A stretch of DNA of 58,178 bases from Chthonomonadales bacterium (GTDB taxonomy: Bacteria > Armatimonadota > Chthonomonadetes > Chthonomonadales > CAJBBX01): positions 1 through 58,178 of the forward strand of contig JABWBA010000012.1 of NCBI GenBank assembly GCA_013360745.1, given 5' to 3'. Position numbers and translations under genes: made by a program. The notes below the pieces were generated by a model, which worked only from the letters and a program-made list of their open reading frames with translations, searched no databases and was not told the origin of the DNA. Shown here one piece after another: positions 25,936 to 34,309 of this stretch (position 1 is the stretch's first letter; every line of letters starts with the position of its first letter).

Positions 25936-28119
25936 TCAACAGCCGCTGCTGTAGCTCTTGGTCCGATCGTCCTTCGGGTTCCTGGGTCCGGCGGGCAACA
26001 GGAAGGATCGGGTCCAGAACGGCGCCTTCGGCGCTTTGCCGCTGTCGAGCATCGCTCGCCACGCCTCATCGGTCAGTCGATCGTCCATCGGCTGCTGGAA
26101 CTCGTGATAGCTCATCATGGCGCCGCGCGTGAGGACCAGCTTGCCGCCTATCGGCACGATAACTAGGATCTCGATCGCTCGGCCGACCCCTTCCTGCAGG
26201 ACACGGGGCGTGGCCGTGTGCACATCGGCCACCACCGCCATGTCCTGATCCCCTTTATCGACCAGCTCCCAGTACTGGGGCTGGCCTTCGATGGTCGTTC
26301 GAGTCAGATACTCGATCTTGCCGCCGATATAGCGAATCTCCCGATTATCGTCCTCGCTGAGTTTCTCGCCCTTGAGCTCCTTCTCCGAACACCGCTTGAG
26401 GAACTTGAGCAGCGAGGCGAACTCCGTGAAGCCGTTGTCGAGTTCGTCGGTCATCAGGTCGTTCTTGCTTACGACCGACCGTGTCCGGAGCACAAGGTTC
26501 AGCAGGCGGTCATATAACGGGACGTTCGGCTCGACGTAGCCGGTTGGCGGAGGCCCTTCTTCATCGCCCCCGCACTCCACGGACGATTGCTTGCCGTAGA
26601 GGATCGTATCGTGCCGGAGCTCCGTCCACGATGCCAGAGCGGTCTGGAGCGTCTTATCGCGCCATCCTTCGTTGGTCATGAAGCTCGGATACCCCTCAGG
26701 CAGGCGATCGAGCAGGGGCTGGAGGGCGTACAGCCAGTTCCAGTAGAGCGTCGAGGTCCAGCGGCGGTCGGGTATCGACCGGTACTCCCGGACCAGCTGA
26801 TCGCGCGCTGGCCGATAGCCGGACCAGTTGTTCGGGTTGTACTGGTCCGGGTAGGCATCGAGCAGCTGGGTCGCTCGAGAAGAGCCGAGCGTCGCCATGA
26901 CGTCAAGACCGGCGGGAAACGGACGTTTGAGCGGCTCCGAGAGGGCCTGCAGAACGGCGCTGTCCGGAATCGCCCGCTGGCCCATCAGCCGTAGTTGGTG
27001 GGCAGGCCACGGCATATCAGCGCCGGAGAGCGTTTTCGCGCTGATCGATGGACCGGGCAGCGCTTCGACTCTGGATATAAACGCACTAAGGCGGTTGGCG
27101 TCGCCCAGGCCCGCAAGGCGTATGCCTCGGCCGAACACGGTTTCGGCCACGCCGAGCCATTGCGCGGGGATATGATCATCGGCGTTCCCGACGAAGAAGG
27201 TCGTCGGTTCATAGATATTGCCCCATGTCAGAAGCATGCCCGCCTGGTCCATCGCTCGGGCCATCAACAGCCCCTGCAGCGCGCTCGCCCGCGACGGGCT
27301 GTTGTCGCCGAATCGCGTCGCGAACGGGGTTAGCCCGTACCACATCATCGTCATGAAGTAGCGTTTCAGCGCTGGCGATCGGGTGTAATGCCCTCTCGGC
27401 ACGAACTGGGAATAGTCGATCTTATAGGGCAGCAGGCTCCCCTTAGCATAGCCGGCGTGTCGGCTGACGAGAGCCAACTCCGTCCGCATTAAGGCCTGGG
27501 CCGGGCCCGGCACGGCATCCGTACGGTTCAGGAGACGGCTGGCCACCCCGAAATAGGCGACGGTCTTCAGCGCGGCTGTCTTGACATCGTTCGATTGGGC
27601 CTCGCGCCATTGCGCAATGGACGCCTTGAGGCATTCGGACGTCAACTCGTTGAGGAGCGGCACGAGCTTCGCGCCTTCGATCGTCCGGAGGGCGTAATCG
27701 AAAAAGCAATGGTACAGATGGAGCGCGACGTCTGTGGTGACGAAGGACGGGAGGTTGTGGTAGTCGTTATTCTCGTACACCCAGAACAGCTGACGGTAGT
27801 CCGTGGGGGAAGCCGCGAAGAGCTGTCGGGCGAGCATCGTCCGCTGGGCATCCGTCAACTTGAGGATGCGCTCGAATGCGGCGAGATTGGCAACCTCCTT
27901 CAGGCTCGATGATACGGTGTACGGCCGCAGGGAACCGGGCCGATGCGAACTCGGTTGTTCGACGGCGAGCTGGCCGAGGGTGTCCGGCGTGCTTCTCGCC
28001 GGCGCTGCGTTCCCGGCAGAGTGTACGGGCCGCTCGGGCCTCGCGACGTTCGTGCGTTTCTTCGGACCACATCCGATCAGGATCATGCAGACTAACGCCG
28101 ACAGCGGCAATCGTCTCAC
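25936..28119 (-). CDS. DUF3160 lipoprotein
   Basis: 727 residues. A lipoprotein signal is visible (MRRLPLSALVCMILIGCG, lipobox LIGC, Cys 17), so the mature protein is anchored outside the cytoplasmic membrane. The DUF3160 core starts near residue 90 with LPSFVTTDVALHLYHCFFDYALR and includes WGNIYEPTTFFVGNADDH and LASWTELRHDTILYGKQS. The C-terminal part has TPRVLQEGVGRAIEILVIVP and GAMMSYHEF. The biochemical role of DUF3160 is unknown. It overlaps the upstream gene by 4 nt (ATGA), so the two are translationally coupled. Confidence 0.85.
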   Translation of the reverse strand: MRRLPLSALVCMILIGCGPKKRTNVARPERPVHSAGNAAPARSTPDTLGQLAVEQPSSHRPGSLRPYTVSSSLKEVANLAAFERILKLTDAQRTMLARQLFAASPTDYRQLFWVYENNDYHNLPSFVTTDVALHLYHCFFDYALRTIEGAKLVPLLNELTSECLKASIAQWREAQSNDVKTAALKTVAYFGVASRLLNRTDAVPGPAQALMRTELALVSRHAGYAKGSLLPYKIDYSQFVPRGHYTRSPALKRYFMTMMWYGLTPFATRFGDNSPSRASALQGLLMARAMDQAGMLLTWGNIYEPTTFFVGNADDHIPAQWLGVAETVFGRGIRLAGLGDANRLSAFISRVEALPGPSISAKTLSGADMPWPAHQLRLMGQRAIPDSAVLQALSEPLKRPFPAGLDVMATLGSSRATQLLDAYPDQYNPNNWSGYRPARDQLVREYRSIPDRRWTSTLYWNWLYALQPLLDRLPEGYPSFMTNEGWRDKTLQTALASWTELRHDTILYGKQSSVECGGDEEGPPPTGYVEPNVPLYDRLLNLVLRTRSVVSKNDLMTDELDNGFTEFASLLKFLKRCSEKELKGEKLSEDDNREIRYIGGKIEYLTRTTIEGQPQYWELVDKGDQDMAVVADVHTATPRVLQEGVGRAIEILVIVPIGGKLVLTRGAMMSYHEFQQPMDDRLTDEAWRAMLDSGKAPKAPFWTRSFLLPAGPRNPKDDRTKSYSSGC

Positions 28120-28766
28120 TGGTTCCTCCCATGGGATCGTATTCGACCCGAGGATGACACTGGTCTACGGACGGTCCTGTCGACCCGATCCACCACACAG
28201 ATCCGTCCGTCCGCAGCGACAGCCAGATCACCCGACGAGGTTCGGACAAGCCGAGCCGACTTCCAATCGCCCCATCGGCGCTGAAGCGTGAAACCGAAAC
28301 CGTTCCACCGGTACCGGGCAACCGTACGACGGCCGGAAGCCGTCAGCTCAATCGCATATAACATGCTCGGTTCGCCCCTGGCGGGAAACCCGGCAGCGAA
28401 ATCCGTAAACGGCCGGCTCAAGGCGGACCCGAGCCAGAACGGTTTGAGCGCTCCCCTCTGGAATCGATAGACAAAAAGGCAGTGATGAGGGCGCGGCATG
28501 TACCTCGTCGATTTATGGACTCCGACGAGGATCTCCTGCACGCCGTCGCCGTCCACATCGCCTGCCTCCACGCGCCATGGCTTCCACCGACGGGGCACCC
28601 CCGACGCGATCAGCGCCCTGCCGCGCCGAATCTGCAGGGCATCGACGCCGTCGGCGACGAGCCGGACCGTTTCGCTGCGCCCATCCGCGTCCAGGTCCGC
28701 GATAATCGGAGCAGGCCCCGAGTACGGCAGGAGCGTTGGCAGCAGGATGAGAAGGGCTGGAGTCAT
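28116..28766 (-). CDS. FG-GAP/VCBS-like secreted protein, partner of the DUF3160 lipoprotein
   Basis: 216 residues. A short N-terminal hydrophobic stretch (LLILLPTLLPYSG) is followed by IIADLDADGRSE and EAGDVDGDGVQEILVG, which match the calcium-binding DxDxDG loops of FG-GAP/VCBS repeats. Ends in a basic tail overlapping the next gene. No Shine-Dalgarno is seen, but a TATACT box lies 9 nt before the ATG, so the mRNA may be leaderless, starting at the GTG (28769) or ATG (28766). Probably extracytoplasmic and working with the lipoprotein; this is inference from coupling. Confidence 0.65.
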   Translation of the reverse strand: MTPALLILLPTLLPYSGPAPIIADLDADGRSETVRLVADGVDALQIRRGRALIASGVPRRWKPWRVEAGDVDGDGVQEILVGVHKSTRYMPRPHHCLFVYRFQRGALKPFWLGSALSRPFTDFAAGFPARGEPSMLYAIELTASGRRTVARYRWNGFGFTLQRRWGDWKSARLVRTSSGDLAVAADGRICVVDRVDRTVRRPVSSSGRIRSHGRNQ

Positions 28767-28775
28767 CACCGCTAT

Positions 28776-28781
28776 AGTATA
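28776..28781 (-). promoter_or_regulatory. -10 box of a probable leaderless promoter
   Basis: TATACT on the minus strand, with the start codon beginning 6-9 nt downstream where transcription should initiate. The -35 is weak (TTCGCA at 19-nt spacing). Confidence 0.4.
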
Positions 28782-28881
28782 CTGCGGTGTGCGAATCGCC
28801 TGCGAACGGGCGGCCAGAGACGTTCGGATGAGCGAATACAGGATGCGGACAAAAGCAACCGGGGATTTTTACGGTGCCCTA

Positions 28882-28910
28882 TTGACAAAAGGGCATCCGT
28901 GTCGTATAGT
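28882..28910 (+). promoter_or_regulatory. Near-consensus sigma70 promoter of the PEP-CTERM gene
   Basis: Perfect TTGACA (28882-28887), 17-nt spacer, TATAGT (28905-28910). It is the closest to consensus in the window and predicts a leader of about 55 nt. Confidence 0.75.
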
Positions 28911-28970
28911 ATCAGTCTATTGTAGCGCGTCTCAATCTACTTCATTGGTTACCGGTCGTGGAGGTATTAC

Positions 28971-29681
28971 ATGATGATACGCAACATCGCCGCAGTCGTT
29001 GGTCTGGCCGTTCTATCCATCTCTGTACAAGCACAATACACGAGCACATTCGACAGCAATAACGAGAGCTGGCGGTTCGCCACAATGGCATCACCTTTCA
29101 ATAGCGGCTCGGGGCCGGCGTATCCGGGAACGACCGTAGTCGGTGCGCCGTTTCTCGGTGGACTGGGTAATCCTCCTGGCTCCATCGGGGTTACCTCGGA
29201 TATCGGAGATTACCAGTATTTTCTGACACCACTCGCGTGGAACGGCAACCGCAGTTCTCTCATGAACGGCAGCATCACCTGGGATTACTACTATACGACT
29301 ACGGCCCCCTGGAACAACGCATGGGGCGATATCGCCATCCGGGACACGCTCAACAACCGGTGGATCGTCGCCGATGTGACGGCGGTGTCTCCGACTGCGG
29401 GTGTCTGGAACACTTTTTCTGTTAACCTCGATCCATCAACTGCGTGGAAGATCGGATCGACGGCCGGGGCTCTGGCTACGAACGGCCAGATTCTGGCTGC
29501 GCTCACGAACATGGGCGGAGTCTATTTTCGGGGTGAGGTCGTGGCTGGCATGGTTGAGACCTATCGGCTAGACAATGTCCACTGGAAAGGACCGGTCATT
29601 CCAGAAGCCGGAACCATGGCGTCCTTCGGGAGCTTCCTCGCCACTGGCCTCTTCTGGCTCCGACGCAGGATCAAGGCTTAG
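28971..29681 (+). CDS. PEP-CTERM sorting-domain protein
   Basis: 236 residues. A signal peptide (IAAVVGLAVLSISVQAQ) leads a beta-rich domain with many aromatic, Ser, Thr and Asn residues (SITWDYYYTTTAPWNNAWGD). The C-terminus has the PEP-CTERM layout: VIPEAG, a hydrophobic helix and a terminal RRRIK cluster, the signal for exosortase processing and surface attachment. The exosortase is not in the window. GGAGG at 28960-28964 precedes ATGATG. The strong upstream promoter and downstream terminator make it a single-gene unit, likely well expressed. Confidence 0.85.
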   Translation: MMIRNIAAVVGLAVLSISVQAQYTSTFDSNNESWRFATMASPFNSGSGPAYPGTTVVGAPFLGGLGNPPGSIGVTSDIGDYQYFLTPLAWNGNRSSLMNGSITWDYYYTTTAPWNNAWGDIAIRDTLNNRWIVADVTAVSPTAGVWNTFSVNLDPSTAWKIGSTAGALATNGQILAALTNMGGVYFRGEVVAGMVETYRLDNVHWKGPVIPEAGTMASFGSFLATGLFWLRRRIKA

Positions 29682-29710
29682 TTACCAATCCTCGATCAGA
29701 CGATTCAATC

Positions 29711-29739
29711 GAAGGCGCCGGATCTAATCCGGCGCCTTC
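29711..29739. terminator. Bidirectional terminator hairpin
   Basis: GAAGGCGCCGGAT (29711-29723) pairs perfectly with ATCCGGCGCCTTC (29727-29739), 13 bp, minimal loop CTA. It sits between the convergent PEP-CTERM and MDR dehydrogenase genes. Confidence 0.7.
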
Positions 29740-29751
29740 GGCATCTCTGCC

Positions 29752-30783
29752 TCAAAGCGGCTGCTCGTCGACAGCTCCGTCCGACGACCACCGAATCGCC
29801 GCGCCCAGAACGTCAGGATCGTTCGCCAGAATCCGACCGTACAGCCCCGGCGCATCCCGATACTCGACCCGATGGGTGATGGTTTGCTGCCACGGCAAGG
29901 CTCCGGATGTCATGGCTTTGACAACCGCCTGCCGACTCGGCTCCAATCCGTCATCACACGGGAATACCATGGTCAGGCGGCGCATGTGCGGCGGCAGGAA
30001 GTGGAAGGGAAAAGGGGCTCCACCGTAGTTTCCCTGCCAGACGAACACCCCGAGAGGGCGGCACAGTTCGATGCAGGGCAGAATCAGATCCGGGATGCCT
30101 GTGGTCTCGAAGACGGCGTCTGCGCCTTCCGTCGCGAACGCATGGATCCGTTCCCGCGCATCGGGCGCACGGGCATTGATTGCGACGTCGGCGCCGAACT
30201 TGAGGGCGACATCCGGCCGACGATCGTTGAGATCGATGGCGAGCGTCTGACAGCCCCGAAGAGCGCAGAAAGCGACCACGCCAAGGCCAATAAGCCCGAC
30301 GCCGTGCACGATCACCTTCCAGCCCAGGCGTACCTGAGCGAGATCGACGCCATGCAGCCCGACGGCCGGCATCACGAACAGGGATGCCGCATCAACAGGG
30401 CACCCGTCCGGCAGAGCCGCGAGGCCATGGGTTCTCCCGGGATGAATCACCGCCCGGCTGGCATGGACGCCGGAGACCGCGGATACCGGGGTGCCATCAA
30501 CGAGCGTCGAGGGGCGATTGTCCCGGTAGTAGACCCGATCGCCCGGGCGGAATCCACGGACGTCGGCGCCGACGCTCTCGACCACGCCCACCCCCTGATA
30601 CCCGGTACAGAGCGGGAACGGCCCCCACGTTAGCTTCTTCCGTATCAGGGCGAACTCCGTACCGATACTAACACCGGACCACAGGGTGCGCACGACGACG
30701 TCCTCGTCGCCTGGATCGGGCAGCGTGATCGGACGGACCGCGAACTCCGGTCCTTCGGCGACGATCAGCGCTTCCGCGTGCAT
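29752..30783 (-). CDS. Medium-chain dehydrogenase/reductase (zinc-type alcohol dehydrogenase superfamily)
   Basis: 343 residues. GroES-like N-terminal domain (TGYQGVGVVESVGADVRGFRPGDRV) and Rossmann domain with VIVHGVGLIGLGVVAFCALRG, then DLNDRRPDVALKFGADVAINA. The usual catalytic Cys after the first beta strands is replaced by SGVSIGTE, so it likely lacks the classical catalytic zinc, like related BchC- or sorbitol-dehydrogenase-like proteins. Last gene of a minus-strand run with xylB and an exonuclease; the neighbourhood suggests sugar or polyol oxidation. Confidence 0.82.
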   Translation of the reverse strand: MHAEALIVAEGPEFAVRPITLPDPGDEDVVVRTLWSGVSIGTEFALIRKKLTWGPFPLCTGYQGVGVVESVGADVRGFRPGDRVYYRDNRPSTLVDGTPVSAVSGVHASRAVIHPGRTHGLAALPDGCPVDAASLFVMPAVGLHGVDLAQVRLGWKVIVHGVGLIGLGVVAFCALRGCQTLAIDLNDRRPDVALKFGADVAINARAPDARERIHAFATEGADAVFETTGIPDLILPCIELCRPLGVFVWQGNYGGAPFPFHFLPPHMRRLTMVFPCDDGLEPSRQAVVKAMTSGALPWQQTITHRVEYRDAPGLYGRILANDPDVLGAAIRWSSDGAVDEQPL

Positions 30784-30796
30784 GAATCGCCGGACA

Positions 30797-31363
30797 TCAG
30801 GGGATTGATTCGGCCATACGACGCACCAGCGCCAGCGTCGCGCGACAATCGCCGATGGCCGAATGGTCAGCCACCACGGTCAGGCCCTCATGGCGGACTG
30901 CGGCGTCGAGCCGATGCCATTTGAACTCCCCGCTGCGCCTGCCCGGCTCACCCCGGTATTCGGCATACGCCAGCATCGCACAGAGCCACCGAGAGGCTTC
31001 TTCCCTCCAGTTGACGACCTGCCGATGGGCTCGCATCGATTGATGCAGAAGCCGCATATCATACTCGGCATTGTAAATGACCACCGTGCGACCCCGAATG
31101 GCCTCAAGGATCGCATCCTTGAGGTCCGGCATCGTCGGAGCTCCCGCGGCCATCGCATCGGTAATGCCGTGGATCGCCGTTGCGTCGGGCGGAATCGACC
31201 GTGTCGGGCGAACGAGCGTGTCGATCAGCGTCTCCCCGCGCGGGTCGATGATGCCGATCTGGACGATCTCGGCGCCGTAGTCGATCCCTGTCGTCTCGGT
31301 GTCCAGGACGACGAATCGGTCGGTCGGGACAACCTCCCTGATCCTCGCCAGTGCGGCGCTCAT
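30797..31363 (-). CDS. DEDDh 3'-5' exonuclease (DnaQ/epsilon-like)
   Basis: 188 residues. ExoI motif VVLDTETTG (D21, E23), IHGIT after it, ExoII YNAEYDMRLL, and ExoIII DHSAIGDCRATLAL with the catalytic His and Asp. All four acidic metal ligands and the His are present, so it should be active on DNA or RNA ends. No polymerase or GIY-YIG domain is attached. The ATG at 31363 overlaps the xylB stop (ATGA). Confidence 0.88.
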   Translation of the reverse strand: MSAALARIREVVPTDRFVVLDTETTGIDYGAEIVQIGIIDPRGETLIDTLVRPTRSIPPDATAIHGITDAMAAGAPTMPDLKDAILEAIRGRTVVIYNAEYDMRLLHQSMRAHRQVVNWREEASRWLCAMLAYAEYRGEPGRRSGEFKWHRLDAAVRHEGLTVVADHSAIGDCRATLALVRRMAESIP

Positions 31364-32889
31364 GCCATGATCCTTCCGACCTCGGCAAACGACTCACGCA
31401 GGGCTGGGTACAGCGACCGGTAGATTCCGTAGAATCGGTCATAGGCCACCCGGTTCACCGAACAGACCTCGGTGGAACCGGTCACGCGAACCACTGCACG
31501 ACAGGCCTCCGGCACATCAGGATATCGCCCGGTACCCACACCGGCGAGCAGCGCAGCTCCCAGGGCGGGGCCTTCGTCGACGGCAAGGGTCTTGTGCGGA
31601 ATGTTGGCAACATCGGTCAGAATGCTCCGCCAGAGTTCGCTGCGCGCTCCGCCGCCCGATAGGCGCACTTCACGCATCGGCAATCGGAGCTCCCGCATGA
31701 TCTCGAGCGTGTCCCGAAGGCCGTAGGCGACGCCCTCCAGCACCGAGCGCGTGAAATGCGCCTTGCTGGACCGCCGGGTGATGCCGAAGAAGACGCCCCG
31801 CGCGTAGGGGTCCGGATGCGGAGTCCGCTCGCCCGTAAGATAGGGCAGAAACAGGAGGCCCTCGGAGCCCGCCGGCGCCTCGGCGGCAGCCGCGGTCATT
31901 ACCTCATACGGGTCGATTCCCCGGGCGTTAGCCTGGGACTTCTCTTCGGCGCAGAACGTGTCGCGGTACCACTGCAGCGATCCGCCGGCGGACAGCATGA
32001 CGCCCATGACATGCCATGCGCCGGGAACGGCATGGCAAAACGTATGGAGGCGGACTTCCGGATCTAGGACCGGCCGATCCGCAAAGGCGAACACCACACC
32101 GGACGTGCCGACGGTCGACGAGACGATCCCCTCCTCGACGATTCCATTCCCCACAGCGCCGGCCGCCTGATCTCCTCCGCCGCCGACGACCGGGATGCCG
32201 ATGGGAAGGCCCGTGGCGGCGGCTGCCGTCGCCGAGATTCGCCCGGTGATCTCGGGCGACTCGAAGGCCGGCGGCATCCAGGCGGCCGGGATGCCGCAGC
32301 CGTCCAGCATCTCATCGGACCATCGACGGCGAGCGACATCGAACAGCGCGGTGCCCGACGCATCGGAGACGTCCGTGGCGTATTCGCCCGTGAGCCGCAG
32401 CCGAATATAGTCCTTGGGCAGCAGGACCCGACGCACACGGGCAAACACCTCGGGCTCATGGTCCCGCACCCAGACGATCTTGCCCGCAGTGAAACCGGTC
32501 AGAACGGAGTTCAACGTGAGCTCGACCACTCGCTGCCGACCGATCGTCTCGGTGATCCAGTCGCATTCCTTCTGGGTGCGCTGGTCGTTCCAGAGGATCG
32601 CCGGCCTCAGCGCCCGGTCGCCCTCACCGAGGAAGACAGCGCCGTGCATCTGCCCCGACAACCCGACTCCGGCGATATCCTTTGCAGCGATCCCGCTTCG
32701 ATCCAGGATCTCCCGGATCGTCACGCCGACCGCAGTCCACCAATCCTCAGGGTCTTGTTCGGACCAGAGGGGTCTGGGTGTATGGAGCGGATACTCTGCC
32801 GTGGCTCTGGCGGCCAATCGGCCTTCCGCATCCAGAAGAAGGGCTTTCGTGCCGCTGGTTCCGATATCGATTCCGAGGAGATAGGTCAC
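31360..32889 (-). CDS. xylB: Xylulokinase (FGGY carbohydrate kinase)
   Basis: 509 residues, normal FGGY length. Begins LLGIDIGTSGTKALLLD (ATP-binding phosphate loop), with GLSGQMHGAVFLG and LRPAILWNDQRTQKEC, which place it with XylB rather than glycerol kinase. The C-terminal domain has LSGGGARSELWRSILTDV. It phosphorylates D-xylulose to feed the pentose phosphate pathway. The start is GTG at 32889 with GGGAG 6 nt upstream. Xylose isomerase is not in the window. Confidence 0.92.
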   Translation of the reverse strand: MTYLLGIDIGTSGTKALLLDAEGRLAARATAEYPLHTPRPLWSEQDPEDWWTAVGVTIREILDRSGIAAKDIAGVGLSGQMHGAVFLGEGDRALRPAILWNDQRTQKECDWITETIGRQRVVELTLNSVLTGFTAGKIVWVRDHEPEVFARVRRVLLPKDYIRLRLTGEYATDVSDASGTALFDVARRRWSDEMLDGCGIPAAWMPPAFESPEITGRISATAAAATGLPIGIPVVGGGGDQAAGAVGNGIVEEGIVSSTVGTSGVVFAFADRPVLDPEVRLHTFCHAVPGAWHVMGVMLSAGGSLQWYRDTFCAEEKSQANARGIDPYEVMTAAAAEAPAGSEGLLFLPYLTGERTPHPDPYARGVFFGITRRSSKAHFTRSVLEGVAYGLRDTLEIMRELRLPMREVRLSGGGARSELWRSILTDVANIPHKTLAVDEGPALGAALLAGVGTGRYPDVPEACRAVVRVTGSTEVCSVNRVAYDRFYGIYRSLYPALRESFAEVGRIMA

Positions 32890-32918
32890 TGCGGACTCCC
32901 GTTCCTTGCATCCACGCC

Positions 32919-33590
32919 CTAGTTTTTGGAGATCTCCCGCCGTATGCTCTCCGCGTCCAGCGGCCTCGCCGTGCGCGCCTCAGCGATCTCCTGCGCTCGG
33001 GCCATGTCTCGCTCGAGGCAGGCGATCTCCTGCTGCAGCCGCTCCGCGGTGCTCGTGCTTTCGAGGAGCTCCTGACGACCCGGCAGGGGCAGCTGCAGGA
33101 TCGCAGCCACGACGAAGGACAGGTTTTCCGGATCCTCCGGCAGCTCGTAGTCCAGAGGGCGCAGGCCGGCTCGCTGAACCACGGTACCGAAGTAGAGATC
33201 GAAGAGCCGGCGAACCTGATTCGCGAGGGGGGCGAGATGCTCGGGTTCACCGGGCATATCGGATAGAGGTTCGACCAACGCCTCATCGTAGCCATCCGCT
33301 GTAGCCGTTCGACGGAGGACATAGAACCGCTCATCGCCGACGGCGAGCAGGTTAAACCGGCCCTCATGCAGCCGCTGGACCGCATGAATGCGGGCGATGG
33401 TGCCAACCCGGGCGATCTCGATGCCCCGTTCATCGGGATCGGTGGCAAGGATCACGCCGAACGGCTCTTTGGCGTCGACGCAGCGTTCCACGAGCTTCCG
33501 AAATCGTTCCTCGAATACATGCAGCGGCAATGGCATGCCGGGAAACAGCACCGTGTTCAGCGGAAAAAGCGGGACCCGACGGGGGCTCAT
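32919..33590 (-). CDS. LON substrate-binding-domain protein (Lon N-terminal domain only)
   Basis: 223 residues. VPLFPLNTVLFPGMPLPLHVFEERFRKLV is the Lon-N (LAN/PUA-like) opening, followed by GVILATDPDERGIEIARVGTIARI. The C-terminal helices are coiled-coil-like (STSTAERLQQEIACLERDMARAQEIAEA). No ATPase or protease domain follows, so it is a stand-alone adaptor-like protein. The ATG at 33590 overlaps the rnhA stop by four bases (ATGA); the open frame continues upstream inside rnhA and is not used. Confidence 0.87.
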   Translation of the reverse strand: MSPRRVPLFPLNTVLFPGMPLPLHVFEERFRKLVERCVDAKEPFGVILATDPDERGIEIARVGTIARIHAVQRLHEGRFNLLAVGDERFYVLRRTATADGYDEALVEPLSDMPGEPEHLAPLANQVRRLFDLYFGTVVQRAGLRPLDYELPEDPENLSFVVAAILQLPLPGRQELLESTSTAERLQQEIACLERDMARAQEIAEARTARPLDAESIRREISKN

Positions 33591-34090
33591 CGGTTCGCAT
33601 CCGACACACGACGATGGAGCGCTTCGTAGGCGACATCCACGGCGTCCGCGTGCGCCCGGGCGCAGCGCGTACTCAGGCGATCGCACCGCTCGTTGAGATC
33701 GTCGCCCGAATGACCGCGGACCCAGATCCAATCAATCGCATGGAGATCGTCCAGTCGGAGCAGTTCCTCCCACAGATCCGGGTTCAGAGCTTGCTCCCGG
33801 GCATTGCGCTTCCAGCCGTTGCGCTTCCAGCGGCGGGCCCATCCCTGGCGCATCGCGTTGACGACGTACTGCGAATCGGAGTGGAGTCGGACCCGCTTTG
33901 GCCCGTCCAGGACCTTCAGCCCCATGATGGCGGCGAGGATCTCCATCCGGTTGTTCGTGGTCAGCCGATAGCCGGCGGCCTTCTCTGTCTGTTCCGAGCC
34001 GATCTGGACCACCGCCGCACAGCCGCCCGGTCCGGGGTTTCCCAGACAGGCCCCATCGGTGTAGATTATCGCTTCGTCCGTTCTGGTCAT
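33587..34090 (-). CDS. rnhA: Ribonuclease HI
   Basis: 167 residues. The catalytic acids are in IIYTDGACLGNPGPGG (Asp), NNRMEILAAIMGL (Glu), LHSDSQYVVNAM (Asp) and WVRGHSGDDLNERCDRL (His, final Asp). GWARRWKRNGWKRN is the basic handle of RNase HI. Removes the RNA strand of RNA-DNA hybrids. The start is ATG at 34090 where family similarity begins; the ribosome site is weak. The 219 nt upstream (34091-34309) hold nothing I recognise. Confidence 0.93.
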   Translation of the reverse strand: MTRTDEAIIYTDGACLGNPGPGGCAAVVQIGSEQTEKAAGYRLTTNNRMEILAAIMGLKVLDGPKRVRLHSDSQYVVNAMRQGWARRWKRNGWKRNAREQALNPDLWEELLRLDDLHAIDWIWVRGHSGDDLNERCDRLSTRCARAHADAVDVAYEALHRRVSDANR

Positions 34091-34309
34091 CTCGCGCCAA
34101 TCGTTGTTTCGCCGGTCACGGGCGATTCCCTGCCGATATGGTGAAGATCCCGGGTGCGCAAAGATCGAAAACAACGGGACCAAGCAGCGGATCTAACCGG
34201 CCGAGGCCGTGAGACCGTCCTGGCGCGCGCCTGACCCACCCTCGACTTCGGGCTCCCGACTCCCCTTTGGGTACGGCAGCAGCCGTTGGGAATGGTTACC
34301 CTACAGGGA

